64,000 nucleotides of DNA from Boswellia sacra (Eukaryota > Streptophyta > Magnoliopsida > Sapindales > Burseraceae). The DNA is taken from the NCBI GenBank assembly GCA_013180625.2, contig SNVD02010268.1, positions 124,001 to 188,000 of the forward strand, read 5' to 3'. A model generated the notes under the pieces. That model saw only the letters and a list, made by a program, of their open reading frames with translations. It made no database searches and was not told the DNA's origin. Both the position numbers and the translations under genes were made by a program. Below, piece by piece: positions 24,900-37,180 of this stretch (its first letter is position 1; every line of letters starts with the position of its first letter).

Positions 24900-26380
24900 A
24901 CTTGGTGATCATACTTTGTGTTGTTATAATTCGATAGGCCGGTGTCACACAACAATGCCAATCTGAACTTGAAAGTCAATGTCAATCATGTAATGTTGGA
25001 TTTGACCTCATCTTGGACTGTACATATTAGATTTTCTTTCCATTTATATCTCATATACTCATAGGCATGGGCATTTGCCCCATTGGGTCTGGGGCCCCGG
25101 TCAGACCTGGCCCAATAGGGCGGGTCTTGAGTATCATAGGGGTGGGTTTGGGGTAGAAATTTTTTGCCCCGGTCGAGGCGGGGCCGGGTCTGGGTCCAAC
25201 GCTTAGACCTGTAGACCAGCCCCGCCCCGCAAGGTTTAGGGTTGTATTTATAAAATTTTAAAATTTTAGGACTGTGATGTAATTTTTTAGGTTATATTTG
25301 TTAAACTTTTCATATATATAAATTCTTAATAATTTTACAAACAATGCAAATACTTTAATAAAAATTACATTTTAATTAATAATTAACATCTTTTAGTATA
25401 TTAACATCAATTTAGTCATATTATAATGACAAAATAAAATATTTGTATTTTATAATAATTGAATTTGTATAATATATACAATCTTAATATAGATTATTAA
25501 GTACTAATTAAATTATTGTAATATTAACAAGATTATTTTTAAAATGTATATCTTTAATATAATCAATATATTATTTTCTAAATATGTAAATAGAAATATG
25601 ATAAAAATAATCTTAAAACCTTAAATATATGATTTATTGTAATTTAAATTAATTAATTAAATTATTAATGTTTCATAAATATATAATGTTAATTAATTGG
25701 TATATGCCAATCATATTATTACTATTATTAGATTGAAACTAAATCAACATGCTATTGAAAAATTATTTAATTGTATTATCAACTATTTGAAAAATTGTCA
25801 ATTAACTAGTTTACAAGCAATAATACACTTTTAACATATTTTTAATAGGGTATGTAATATTATTAATAATAAAATCAAATGGTAATATACAACCATTTTA
25901 ATTTTAGTTTAAAGATTTATTGTTTTTATGATTGTTAAAAAATGATCATAATTATAAATGATATGATGAGAAATTGATAAGGGAGTTATTTGCAAAGATA
26001 TAAATGTTTATAGGGGATGAAGTCGTAAAAATATAAAGATTATGGGGGTGTCATGTAATAATATAAATAGGGGCGGGGTGGGGCTGGATCTGCTCAAAAT
26101 TTTTTTGTCCCGCCCCACAAAGGGGCAACAGGGCGGGACAGAGCAAAAAAATTTTAAGCGGGGCGGGGCTGGATGCTTGCTGGCCCGTACCCGGCCCGCC
26201 CCGGTTCCAAGCCTATATACTAATTTTTCAGTTCATCTTAATAAAATTATCTTGTAGATTCAAAAACTAATTAAAGATAATCATGGCGTAAACATCTTCT
26301 ATTAAATCAACTGCAATAGAAGTCCACCTTTCCACTACTTCAGTTGAATTAGCCAAAAACAATAGCCACCTAAATAGGTG
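24900..26380 (+). pseudogene. Relic of the F-box gene 3' end, split by a hAT element
   Basis: CCTCATCTTGGACTGTACAT (near 25010) resembles the 3' part of the F-box pseudogene near 54808. After the hAT insertion, TCATGGCGTAAACATCTTCT and CAACTGCAATAGAAGTCCAC (near 26281-26320) resemble the flank of the second F-box copy near 35149-35190. The F-box coding part itself was not found here. Position between B3-B and a coiled-coil gene copy fits the repeated module. Confidence 0.4.
25062..26215. mobile_element. Non-autonomous hAT-type element, 1154 bp, GC-rich ends
   Basis: Ends TAGGCATGGGCA and, inverted, TAGGCTTGGAAC are terminal inverted repeats of hAT style. Flanks TATACTCA (25054-25061) and TATACTAA (26216-26223) form an 8-bp target duplication with one mismatch. 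The first 180 and last 160 bases are rich in GGGGC/GCCCC runs, while the core is extremely AT-rich and has no transposase frame. Confidence 0.8.
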
Positions 26381-28230
26381 CACGCAACGTTTGCAGGCCT
26401 TGATCTATGAATCCTGGCTAAACAAGCACTCAACTGGCTCCTCTCATGCTGCTTCACTCACAACTTCTTCAAATACTACATGTATTTTTGCAAATTAAGC
26501 AGATGTTTGATTACTCCAATTTTATTCATCAAGTTTTAATTGAATTGCAAGAAAGAGTAAACTGAATAACCTTGGTAGAGTTTGCAAGAGATTCTTTGTT
26601 AGAAGAGACAAACTCGTTGAACACCTAGCGCATCATCAGCATGTTACTCTACAACTCTTTGACTATCTCATGCAATGCATCGTACACCCTAACATGCTTT
26701 GAACAGTGGAGGAGGACCCATAAATTTATGAAAAAGTGGTCACTTTAGATATTTAAATATTTATAATTTACTTGAAAGATTTAAAGTAAGAGAATATATT
26801 AAAAAATAATAAAATTTTATCCATATAGGAAGACATTAGAATTATAAGTGTTCAAAAATTATAATTTATAAAAAGTATTAATTTTCTTTGAACTTGATGT
26901 AAAAAACAAGTAGATTTTCTTTCAAAATTTTTATTTGTAATTGTTCAAAGAAGATATCTTATAATATATTTTTTTCAGTTGAAAAAGACTACAAATAAAT
27001 GAAATAAATTAAGTCTCTCATACATAATTTTTTAATGATATTTAATTGTATTAAAAATTATAAAAGGATTTAGTTATTATCGTTCATCAAGATTTTTAAA
27101 TTTATATTATTCTAATAACAATTAATTAATTTTTTAAGACTATAAAAGAAAACATAAAGAGAAATATATAATTTATGTCAAACTAAATAAATAAGAATTA
27201 AAAAAATCTAAAATTCTATAATTGAATAAAAAAGTAACAATTAATTATATTAATATATAAACTTATATTGTTATATGGATGAAAGGTTTTTATATGTGAA
27301 AGAATTGAGAAAATGAAAAGATAATGTAAAACTTGAAATTAATTAAGTTTTTTAAGAAAATGGTATAAGAGTTACTATATAAAGTAAGGGGATCAAGATG
27401 ACTTTTTTAAATTTCAGAAAGGGCCCAGACCGCCTTAGAACCCTATATAGGTCCGCCACTACTTTGACAGGAAGTTTTTTTTATCGTCATGGTTCCCACA
27501 TGCAAATTCATTCAAAACTTTAACAAATTTCAACCTTCTAACTTCAATTTCAATTTCCAAAGTAGTAATTACCTTCATCATAGTTGTTTGCAGTACATAA
27601 TAACTTAAATATTATTTTCAAAACGAGGTTTCAGTCAGAATGAGTAACCTTAACACATAAAAGTAACCATCTCTGACATGAAAAGTAATCACCCTGTTAG
27701 ATTAAAGTACCAAAGTAAGAACAATTCCCATTCATATACATATATAAATTCATTTATAAATTGTAATTTCATTTATAACATAAAGTAATTTCCTCTAACA
27801 CGAAACGTAATAAACCTGTCAGTGTACTTAACATTAAATTACTGAAGTAAGAACAAGAAGCATTGTAGGTTTCAATTCAGATACATATAAATTCATTTAT
27901 GTCTATGGTGTAGGGCCAAATACAACATATTGTTGTGGCTATCCCACACTTCTTTGTTCAGTCTCAACCTTTGTTGAAATGTTTTCTCCTTCTTCTCAAC
28001 TCTTTCTTCCCTTTCTTGAACTGTTTTCAGTTTCTCCACAGCTTCAGATGCAGTGTTTTCCCCTTCACCTCAACGCTTTCTTCCCTTTCTTGACCTGTTT
28101 TCAGTTTCTCCCTAACTTCAAAATGCTTCTGCCTTTTGCTATCTTGGCTACAACATGTGATTGTATTCCATTTATAACTTCTTTTAGAGAATGATTTCTT
28201 TATCTCTTTCAATCTAAAAGATATGAATTA
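26381..28230 (-). pseudogene. Coiled-coil gene relic, copy 1, split by a hAT element
   Basis: Minus-strand pieces parallel two later copies: a 3' exon piece around 26560-26640 (matching NKESLANSAK at 63.1 kb), a middle exon around 27500-27590 reading RRLKFVKVLNEFACGN (compare SKFVKILPILYEFVGGNI near 35.9 kb), and a 5' coiled-coil piece at 28000-28200 (EVREKLKTGQEREESVEVKG). No open frame joins them. A hAT element at 26704-27460 sits inside. Function unknown. Confidence 0.55.
26704..27460. mobile_element. Non-autonomous hAT-type element, 757 bp
   Basis: Starts CAGTGGAGGAGGACC and ends GGTCCGCCACT, imperfect inverted repeats of the hAT CAGTGGCGGA type. Flanks GCTTTGAA (26696-26703) and ACTTTGAC (27461-27468) share six of eight bases, an eroded 8-bp target duplication. 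No transposase frame is seen. It is inserted in the coiled-coil gene relic. Confidence 0.75.
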
Positions 28231-29019
28231 AGCACATTTCTAAGCTTAATATTATGAATATGATTTTATTATGCTAACATAGTAATTATTTTGTGCTATA
28301 TATATTTATGATATACCTATTTATATCAGGTTATGTTTAACTCATTAAGAATTATACCATTTTAATTATTGACCCACTTGACATCCCACTTCTTTTGATA
28401 TGACAGAGGAGTAAAGTGGTTATTAGACATATTTTGAGGTGGAAACCGGTTATTAGGCATATTTTCAGAGAGGGAGGGTGTTTCTTTCTTTAATAGAGAA
28501 TTGATTGGGAAGCAAAATTGGTTGTCAAGCTAAAGTAGCTAAAGTGGTATCTATAACTACATTTTTGCCCTTTACATTATTTGATGTTTTATGATTTTAT
28601 GTTAGGGTTAGGGGAATGACAATATAAGAATTTTCCTAGCTAAATCAGCAAATTGCACAATGCAAAGAGAATGTCCTGTTATATTCTTGTTGGCCAATAA
28701 TAGGAGCAAGCTTCATCTATTCAATAAATTGGAATCAGAAAATTTGTACTATCTCACATGAAATTTTACCATGTAAGATCCATTCCAATTTCACTAAAAA
28801 AATATATATATTGACATAATATAATTACACACTTTAAGTATATTTGGACGCTATGTATACCTAACTGTACAAAACTGACACTGCAACTTTTGGGCAGCAG
28901 CAATATACATATATGCAATACCACTTGGCCTTAAGTTTTTTCCATACTCTCCTCCGGTTTCTGTAGTATACTCACTTGGAGCAAGAAGTACAATGTCTCT
29001 TTAGTCACGATTGACAGAG

Positions 29020-29480
29020 GCATTTCTAGATGAAGAATTTACCGAAATCTCTTCTCAAAGAGGTGTGATCAGCTGTCCAGACATGAAGGTATGAGAAGCA
29101 TCGACAAGGACTTCAAAGCTACTGCAGGCTGTGCAAATGAAAGACGCAAGTGATGTTCACTGGTAAATAACAGGAAATTGAGTAAATTAAACTGGCGTCA
29201 CTGTACTACATAAACAATATTTGCAAGGCTAATGTTTGAAATCTTTTTGTGTTACATCTGCAAGCATTTCCAGATTATCCTTGCAACTAAGGGATTGACT
29301 TCCTTGGGGATACAAGGTGACAATTCTGGAAACCAACTGCGTCCACTACTTGCATTAGGTTCATACCACTCCAGGGAAGTCTTAGAGTTGCAAGCTCCCA
29401 TAGAATCACCGTGAAGCGATAAATATCACACCTTACTTTCAACACAAGATACATGCATATAATATACTCAGGTGACACAA
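29020..29480 (-). pseudogene. EDR1-type Raf-like MAPKKK fragment (kinase C-lobe)
   Basis: The minus strand at 29287-29478 reads [20 protein letters not shown] followed by [16 protein letters not shown]. This closely matches the end of the kinase domain of plant EDR1-like Raf-type kinases (usual form [19 protein letters not shown]). Further down, about 29060-29150, LRLSFAQPAVALKSLSMLLI corresponds to the C-terminal LRPSFAQLTVALKPLQRL part. Two exon pieces remain with an intron-like gap; the catalytic core, activation loop and N-terminal region are missing. A dead fragment carried in by duplication is the simplest reading. Confidence 0.8.
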
Positions 29481-29599
29481 CAGATTCGGCAAGCTACAGT
29501 TAATCATCCACAAGTTGCTTCTCTGAGGTTGTAGCTGAAAGAATTATACTCACTTCCCGTCTTATGGGTCATTGCTACATTGTTAAGCAGTACAATATG

Positions 29600-31090
29600 T
29601 GCTACTTATTCAGTTACAAAAGCAGGCCAGTGATTCATTGTTGAAAAACAAAAAGCGCCAACAAAAGAGATTTTACCAGCCAAAATCCGGAAATTAATAC
29701 ACAAAAACAAGAATGGTTTGGCTTCGCTTTAGGGACTTGCTTATCAATTTCAGAACAGTTCACACAAAAACAAGAGAACCCTCTAAAAGCTAACAAGCTG
29801 CGATAAGAAGTTCTTTTGTTATTATTTTCCAGAAAAACAAAGCCAAAATAGAAAGCCTCGGTAATAACGTCTAAGCTTCTAGTCAAATACCATGCAAGAG
29901 AATTTACGAGAAAACAGCTCTCAAATACTCTGAAAAATACTTTTTCAACTCACATTGTCAGTTTATGACTAAAGAAAACAGCAAACACCAAAATATTAAA
30001 ATCATTTTATATTTCCAGCAGTTTCACTTTCATATCTGTTTTTGAAAACAATAAACCAACAGAAAACAACTGGTTACAAAAAAGTAAATGCTTTTTCTTT
30101 CTTTTTTGGTTCTCAAGTTTATGACATTAACAGCTCTAAACTTTCTGGGCATTTATCAACAACCCAACAGAAAAAATTAATCAAGAAATAAACAAACATC
30201 ATCAAGTTGATTTCTTTAAGCGAAAAAACAGAAGGCACATAAAAAACCAAGAAAACATATTTCAAGTTCACTCACTCTGTTGCTAGGCAACATGTTTTCC
30301 TCGGTTTTCCGTGGCTTTCCCTTCTTAAGCGGCTACAAATGATCAAACCCAGACGAGATAAACACGCATACAGCTATATATTATAGCATGTTTTACAAAG
30401 AACACATCTTGGTAGGAGAAGCGCGGCATCTATTGTTTTGATGATCAAGAACTCAAGTGCTGTATAAAGTTTCAAAATGAGCTTAGTTCTCTTATTTTTA
30501 GGACTCGTTGTACAGTACAGCCATTCTACCGATGGAGCAACTATTTTTCAAATAAATTTTGTAAAAGTTGTAAAAAAAAAAAAGCGTAGGGATAATGGTT
30601 TTCAAGTAAATTGTAATGTTTTCAAATAATAGCAGTGTTAATAGAACAACTATTATTAAATTATTTTAAATAAGATAAGGGGTAGTCATTGCGTAAAAGA
30701 TTCTGATCCAATCCAGACATTCAACTGATTCTCTCTAGGCTGGATGAAAATGGGGTCACTTTGTCACTGTATGCAAACCTGGGAGCAATAGGAGTTTAAC
30801 AAAAATTGGGGGATCTCCTAACGTTTCCAACCAGGCTTATAAATTTTGTATAAATAAAGTAAAGAGAGAAAATGTGAGGATGAAAAGACCGCTTAATTTG
30901 AATTTGTAATTGTATCTTAATTGTTGTCAACTCTCATGACAGCTTTCACTGTTTACAAATGACGTGTCACCTTTTCGAGCCAGAACCAACTTTCCATATT
31001 TAAAATTTTTCCGCATGAAATATGGGGGCTTACGAACAGTTCAACACATACGTATATGTGCATATATGTAGCTTTAGATTTAATATTAGT
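29600..31090 (-). pseudogene. B3 gene relic, second copy (5' half and promoter)
   Basis: The plus strand GGCCAGTGATTCATTGTTGA...TTTTACCAGCCAAAATCCG (29623-29690) matches B3-B near 21195-21257, but most of the first B3 exon is deleted after it. The intron sequence from 29700, the first-exon region near 30280-30330 (complement reads GKPRKTEENMLPSNR before a GTGAGT donor) and the upstream block at 30983 all align with B3-B. No B3 domain remains. Confidence 0.75.
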
Positions 31091-32601
31091 AGAAAACTAT
31101 GTTTCAAAAGTCTTTAGCTTCATTCCTAACATTTTAAAAAGTCATGAACATAATTCTCTTGAGGGTTTTACAACAAAAAAGACTTAGAAGAGGAAACTGG
31201 TTTTAGTAGAAAAAATCTATAACAAGGAAGAGTAAAATTATAAAACGAATAATTAATATCTCGGTTAACTACTTTTTTCAAAACCTTTTATTATATCTTC
31301 TTTATAAATAATTTTAGAAAATCTGTTAAAAGGGTGTTTTCAGTCACCCCTGCAAAGGTTAAAAAGAAAATTGAGGAGTTTATTTTAAACTCCATGTTGT
31401 GCAAAATATTAAGCACAACTCATGGAAACACTAATGAAATTAACCCCTCTTGTTTCTTGAATTTCCATGTTGAATTTATGTTGGAGCAAAATTTTGAAAA
31501 AATGACAAAAAAAGAGTTAATTCTAAAACAATTGTTGAAGAATTCTTGATGTTTGTCGAGTGACACGTCTAATTTATCAAGATCTAGTTCGACATTTCAA
31601 AAACAAAGGCTAGATTTGACACTATAATGCTGAATTTGGTTAGAAATAAAAAAATTAGGGTTTTGCCATATTACCAAAACAAATTAGGTTTGATTAAACA
31701 ATCAATACAAATTAGGAGTTTATTAACTATCAAAATAGTCCCCCTAACTTGAGAAGTCTTTTTTTTTTTTTTTTTTTACCCAATATCTTTGCTCTAAGTA
31801 ATTGTAAATTAGAATATGAATGAGCTTTATTCTATTTTTAGTATACAAAATACTAAAAATGGAAATAGGAATGAGCTTTATTGTTAATCTAATTCTGCAT
31901 TCTCTCAAAGGAGGATAGGAGTTAAAAATAGTAATATTAAGATATCAGTAAGATACAATTCAAGAACGAATTAAAAAGTTTTGCTATCAATAAACCAACA
32001 TGAATTCCCTCTCTACTTATAGGATTGCAATTGCAATCATGACAAGTTTGGTTTTTTGTGGCATTTTAATTTTTGAGTATATGAACAACAAAGCTAGCTT
32101 ATATATATATATATACAATATTTTAATCAACTAATTACATCATGATCAATATTTTTAACTTTCTCCGATGAATTATAGGGGCATTCGGAGGAGAATTCAA
32201 GTTTCAAAGTACATGGGTTGCCATCTCATCGTAATTTTATTATAAAATATCGTGACAAAAATATTTAGTAATTCATCTTATATTGGAAAGCTTACATGCA
32301 GTGGCAGTAGTGAATTTGTAGCCATCAAGGCAAACGTAATGTGTTTTGGAATTGAACTTGAATAGGAGCAATATTAATGTGGTTGGTCTAGTTTGGATAA
32401 ATTAAACTTGCCTAAACCCAATTCCCTATCTGAATCCCAAAAGTAAACGGAGTTCAATCGATCCTAGCTAGTAGAACATGTCATTATTGTATTATTAAAT
32501 ATAGCAATTAGCGAAGAAACATTAACTGTTTGGAAGGAAGAGAAGGTGAATATGGCGAAGGCAATCATTATTAAAAGACACAGAGTACATTACTACTCAT
32601 C
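31091..32601. other. Upstream region of F-box copy 2
   Basis: From about 32130 this parallels 53290-53800: GGCATTCGGAGGAGAATTCA versus GGCTTTTGGAGGAGAACTCA, GCCATCAAG.CAAACGTAATGTG, and CCCAAAAGTAAACGGAGTTC. It is a duplicated F-box upstream region. The earlier part is AT-rich with no gene. Confidence 0.55.
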
Positions 32602-35008
32602 ATGGGGTCCAGTCTTCCTGAAGATATCTTAAGCTTAGTCATTAAGCGTCTTTCTTCTATATATAGGGATCACAACGCATACTGTATGCAGGCAATATGC
32701 AAGAGTTGGCGAGAAAAGCTGCAACTGCAAACCCTAATGTTGTAAAATAGAAACATGTTCTCCTTGGTCTTCATGTTTTCTCTACAACCCATTTCGCAAA
32801 CAACAATACACTGTTTTTACTAGGTAGAGATGTCGAGATACTTTTGTTGGTGCAGAAGGTATTGATTCAAAATTGGGTAAGGTGCTGTTCTTCAAATGCA
32901 CTCGGAGAATTCGGCCTAATGGTACTTCTTTTGGAACAATCTTGTTCTTGTATAATCCTTTCACCAATGAACCCATAATTTCGAGAGCTGAACAAAGAGT
33001 ATTTTGGACCTTTAGATAGAGCCAGATTCTCTGGATTGTATATTGTTTTTATTGACACAGTACTCCTGTATCAGCACATGCAGGCCAAGGGACAGAAAAT
33101 GGTCTCATCTCCCCTATTTGCTTTTACAATGCGGAGATTTCCGTTCCCCTTACGATGTAGTGTTTACGCTCAAAATATATTGTGGTTATTGAAATATATA
33201 TTAAGGTGTTGATCCCACTAGGAAGTGTTTGACAAAATAGGTTAGCAACAATATTTACAACAAAAGATTAAATGATGAGATTATTGTAGAGGAAATAAAA
33301 TGCATAAAAATTAAAGGAAATTAATAATGAAAGGAGCAAAACTTTAAGAATCACTAATATGCTTTGTAAACCTATTTCTTATTTTATTTTAATATTATAA
33401 CTCAACTGAAAGTTTCACATCCCAAACAATCAATTGGAAGTAATGGATTTATAGAGCACTTGATAAGCAAATGTATTGATATGATTTAACTCTTTACAAA
33501 CAAGATTCATAAGCAAGGTTGTCTCTATAAACTGTCCAAAAGTGACAATATATCAATCAATGATATTGCAATAACAGATCAATCTATTACCAGTAACAAT
33601 TATAATTTAAAAAGAATCATATAAAGAAAGCGTTACTGGATTTATATGAAACTGAAAATTACAATCTTTGGATTATAGAATATTGAAGATGATAAAAAGT
33701 TTAAACATAAACAAATCTATGATCTTTGTGGCATTTGAAGAAGAATCAAAGTAGAGAAATAGATAAACACTACATAGAAGATCATCTTTAGCCTTGCTAA
33801 GAACTCTAGCCTAGCTTACACTTCATTATCACAAATTCTAGAAAAACAAGAGAGGATTGTAAGACACCTTGATTGAAGGAAGAATCAGCCCTCCTCTATA
33901 TAGATGTATCATGTGGTGAAGTTGGTGGAGACATTCCTGGCTGCATGGGCTGGAGATTAGCTCCATGTTTTCCTCCACTAGTTTTTTGCATTCTTTTCCG
34001 ACTCATCCCACTTGTGTAGCTTACTCCACTCATCTCGGCAGCTCATGTCTCTTCAAATTGATCAACATTACATGCGCATTAATAGATTTACATGTCCCAT
34101 AAACTATACATAACCCTTTTAACAAATATTGTAACTTTTAGTGAAAGTTATGGTAAAAACGTATAGAGTTATAGCTCTGAGTTACTTGCACTAAATTGAT
34201 CATAACTTTGTGTACACAATTCTGATTCATGAACCGTAAAATTTTTCAGAAAGTAGACTTCTAGAGCTTTTCAATGGTATATGACACATTATCTCATTCA
34301 TTATAGATTGATTTAGTTTATTTGATGAATTTGGCTATCTGGCAGAGACAAAAATTGACTGGTTTTGTTTCCAGAGCCATAGCATTATGCCTAGAGTTGC
34401 GACACCATGTCATAAGTCACGGTGCTCATGCTTCTACCTTGGTCATCCTTTTGCCTAGTGCTATGGTGCCATGGTATAGGGTCATGACGCTCTCTCTTCT
34501 GTCCAACTCATCCATGATGCTTCTTCCCTCATCAAACTCCCTCCTTGTGTGTATTATATAGCCTCGTGGATCTTGGATCATGCAAAAGGAATAAAAAAAG
34601 TATCAAACTAGCATAAGCAAAATAATTATGCTAAAATAGCATAAAAAGCTTAAAAATATTGAAAAATAACATCAACTATTTTATGCTTAAAGTGTATTTT
34701 CGTGCATTTATCATGTGGCATACGTGGAGGGAGTGTTAAATATATGTTACTTTCTATTTGACAGCTATATACTTACCTACAATGTTGCAGAAGAGGATTG
34801 CCGTGAGCATGAGTATCCTCATATTGGGGATGGGGAGCCTAATAATCCCGAGCAGCTGATTGTTTCCGGTGGAGAGCTTTTCTTGATATCAAAGTATAGT
34901 GGCTGCGGGCATGTTTTTAAGTGTGATCTTTCACAAATGGAATGGTTTCCAGTTGAAGATTGGGAAATAGATGCTTGTTCTTTATTAGAGCTTTCAAAAT
35001 ATCCTTAA
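32602..35008 (+). pseudogene. F-box/DUF295 pseudogene, copy 2, split by a 1.55-kb insert
   Basis: Starts MGSSLPEDILSLVIKRLSS, an F-box helix, then CKSWREK. The frame breaks soon after (stop following AATGTTGTAAAATAG, then shifts), and a stretch equivalent to KLPWILADH of the third copy is missing. The region resumes after the insert at 34717, where an open frame to 35008 encodes GDGEPNNPEQLIVSGGELFL and the DUF295-type KCDLSQMEWFPVEDW. Family role: substrate receptor of an SCF ubiquitin ligase. This copy is dead. Confidence 0.85.
33159..34712 (-). mobile_element. 1.55-kb insertion of unclear class in F-box copy 2
   Basis: Comparison with the F-box copy at 54.3 kb shows extra DNA between TTACG and GGCATACGTGG. 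A 4-bp repeat ATGT flanks it (33155-33158 and 34713-34716). Read on the minus strand it runs from about TGATAAATGCACG to CGTAAACACTACA, so TG...CA ends are possible, as in a solo LTR of a long-LTR element, but then no target duplication is seen. No protein similarity was recognised inside. Confidence 0.6.
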
Positions 35009-35419
35009 CAGTGGAGGAGGGAAGTGAACAAGAAAACACAATATATTCTATGTACAGCTTATACCAACAGCTATATCTTTAACTTCAAATTCAAAGTGTG
35101 TGTCTATATATATAACTTCTTTTTCAGTGAATATGTGAGCAAAGAGAATCATGACATCTTCTATTCAATCAACAAAAGAAAGCACAAGTCCACATTAATT
35201 TCCCCTACTCTAATCACTTATTTTTGTAGCCTTATGCATGTTTTATCTATGACAACATAGCAAACATATGAAAATTAATTGTTTTGTTTAATAGAAAAAT
35301 CTTGATATACAAAGGAACTCAAGCAGACTCAAGTACTCCAAGTCTAACGAGAGTGGCAAAACAAAACAAGCAGTAAATATTCAAAGACTCTTGGGAAGAA
35401 AAGCAAGCACTCAAGGGGC

Positions 35420-37180
35420 CTCCGCTTCCTCCTTCACCTTTTTCTAATGCTTCTCCATCTGTGCTTTAGCTACTTGTTTGTGCTTCTCTTTTTCTAATGT
35501 TCCTCCATGTGTTTTTTCTAATACTCCTCCATGTGTTTTCGCTTCTTATTTATGCTACTTCAAATTAATGCACTCCTCCAAGTACTTCTGCTTCAAATTA
35601 ATGCACTCCTCCAAGTGTTTTTGCAAATCAGGCATATATTTGTTAGTCTAATTCTTCTCGTTTTAATGAAATTGCTTGCTAGAGAAAATAAACTGAATCA
35701 TCTTGGCAGAGTTGGCAAGAGATTCTTTGTTAGAAGATATAAACTCGTTCACATTTAGCAGATTATCAGCATGTTCTTTTACTAGTTTCCTCAATATGAG
35801 CATTCATTTGGAGAAATTTTACCAGCATCCATGGATGGTCCTAGATAGACCCTGAGCATGACTTGAGAGGTCCTCTTTAAAATAGTAGAGTTTGTCTTTA
35901 AAGTTGGGTTTCTTGCGGTCAATGTTCCCACCTACAAATTCATACAAAATTGGTAAAATTTTAACAAATTTGGACATTCTAACTACAATTTCAATTGCAA
36001 TTTCCAAAGTAGTAATTACTTGTTTGCAATACATAATAACGTTGCATGATAACTAAAAAACATGATATTCGAACACATTTTGGGCGTGTTTGGCACGCTG
36101 GATAGGATTGGATAGGATGACATTAGAAGGCTATCCCATGTTCCAATTTTTGACTGTATTTAACTGCATAGCATTGTATAAGCGGCGCATAAAAGCAACA
36201 CTATTCTGAGGAATGTTAACCCGCCTCCCCCCTTGGGTTTACGTGGTATAAGAGATGAGAGAGCCAAAAATTCATTATTATATTTGTCGGGTGCAAGTTT
36301 TCAGCTACGTGTCAATAAATTATACTATTTATACTATTTAAATTAATAAAATAAATAATTAAATTAATTAAATGATTCCAGTTATTTATTAATTACTTAA
36401 TATTTAAAAAATTAAATTATTAATTAGATATAAAAATTTAATATAAATAAATCTATATATTTATTTTAAATTGATATTTATTATATATTTATTTTAAATA
36501 ATTTTATTATTTTTAAATAATTTTAATTTATATAAAAATTTTAATACAATCCAATTTAGTCTTTTTACCAAACACAGTATTGTATAATATTTATACAATA
36601 CAATGACAATCCAAACACAGTATAGAGTTTACTCAATCCTATACTATACAATTTCATACAACACTATCCGCTACAGTAATAATTATACAATTCTATGCGG
36701 TGCACCAAACGCAGCCTTTCAGTCAAAACTAAGCGACTACAACATGCCGTTGTGGCTTGCTCTATTTCTTTCATTCTATCTCACTCTTTCTAATTCCTTT
36801 TCTTCAAGTGTATTCTCTTTCACCTCAACTTTTCCTTCCCTTTCTTGAAGCGCCTTCTCTTTCACATCAACCCTTCTTCCCTTTCTTGAAGTGTCTTCTC
36901 TTTCGTCTCAACCCTTTCTTCTCTTTCTTCAAGTGTTTTCTCTTTCTCCACAACTCTTTCTCGCCTCTCTTGAATTGTTTTCTCTTTCTCCTGAGCTTCC
37001 TTTTGAAGACCACTCCATCCTTTGTCTATCTTCTCATTCTCCACAATGTTTTCTTCACTCATATTATTGACTTCTTCAATAGTTTTTGAACGTCTTCGGT
37101 CTATTTATTCAAACCCATCATTTCATTCTTCAAATATTCATCCAATGACACTATCCGATTTCGTAAAGATTTGCAATCCT
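35420..37180 (-). pseudogene. Coiled-coil gene relic, copy 2, interrupted by a LINE
   Basis: Minus-strand pieces: a C-terminal exon about 35540-35760; 35819-36034, reading RMSKFVKILPILYEFVGGNI and then FKDKLYYFKEDLSSHAQG; a coiled-coil exon at 36862-37062, EENIVENEKI, then repeated heptad-like KEKTLEEREERVETKEKTL; and a 5' piece about 37075-37180, SLDEYLKNEMMGLNK then a stop. The LINE begins right at the outer end of this piece. A MITE lies at 36082-36716. The protein is highly charged and helical, and I do not recognise its family. Confidence 0.6.
36082..36716. mobile_element. MITE with GGGCGTGTTTGG ends, 635 bp
   Basis: Inverted termini GGGCGTGTTTGGCACG and, from the right end, GGCTGCGTTTGGTGCAC. 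Flanking TTT on both sides could be a 3-bp target duplication, which would fit PIF/Harbinger, but this is weak. The core is AT-rich with GGATAGGATTGGATAGGATG near the left end and no coding frame. It lies inside an intron of the coiled-coil gene relic. Confidence 0.65.

Noticed and set aside
36757..37089. 110-codon Phe/Leu/Ser-rich plus-strand frame
   Set aside because: It is the antisense of the Lys/Glu-rich coiled-coil exon.
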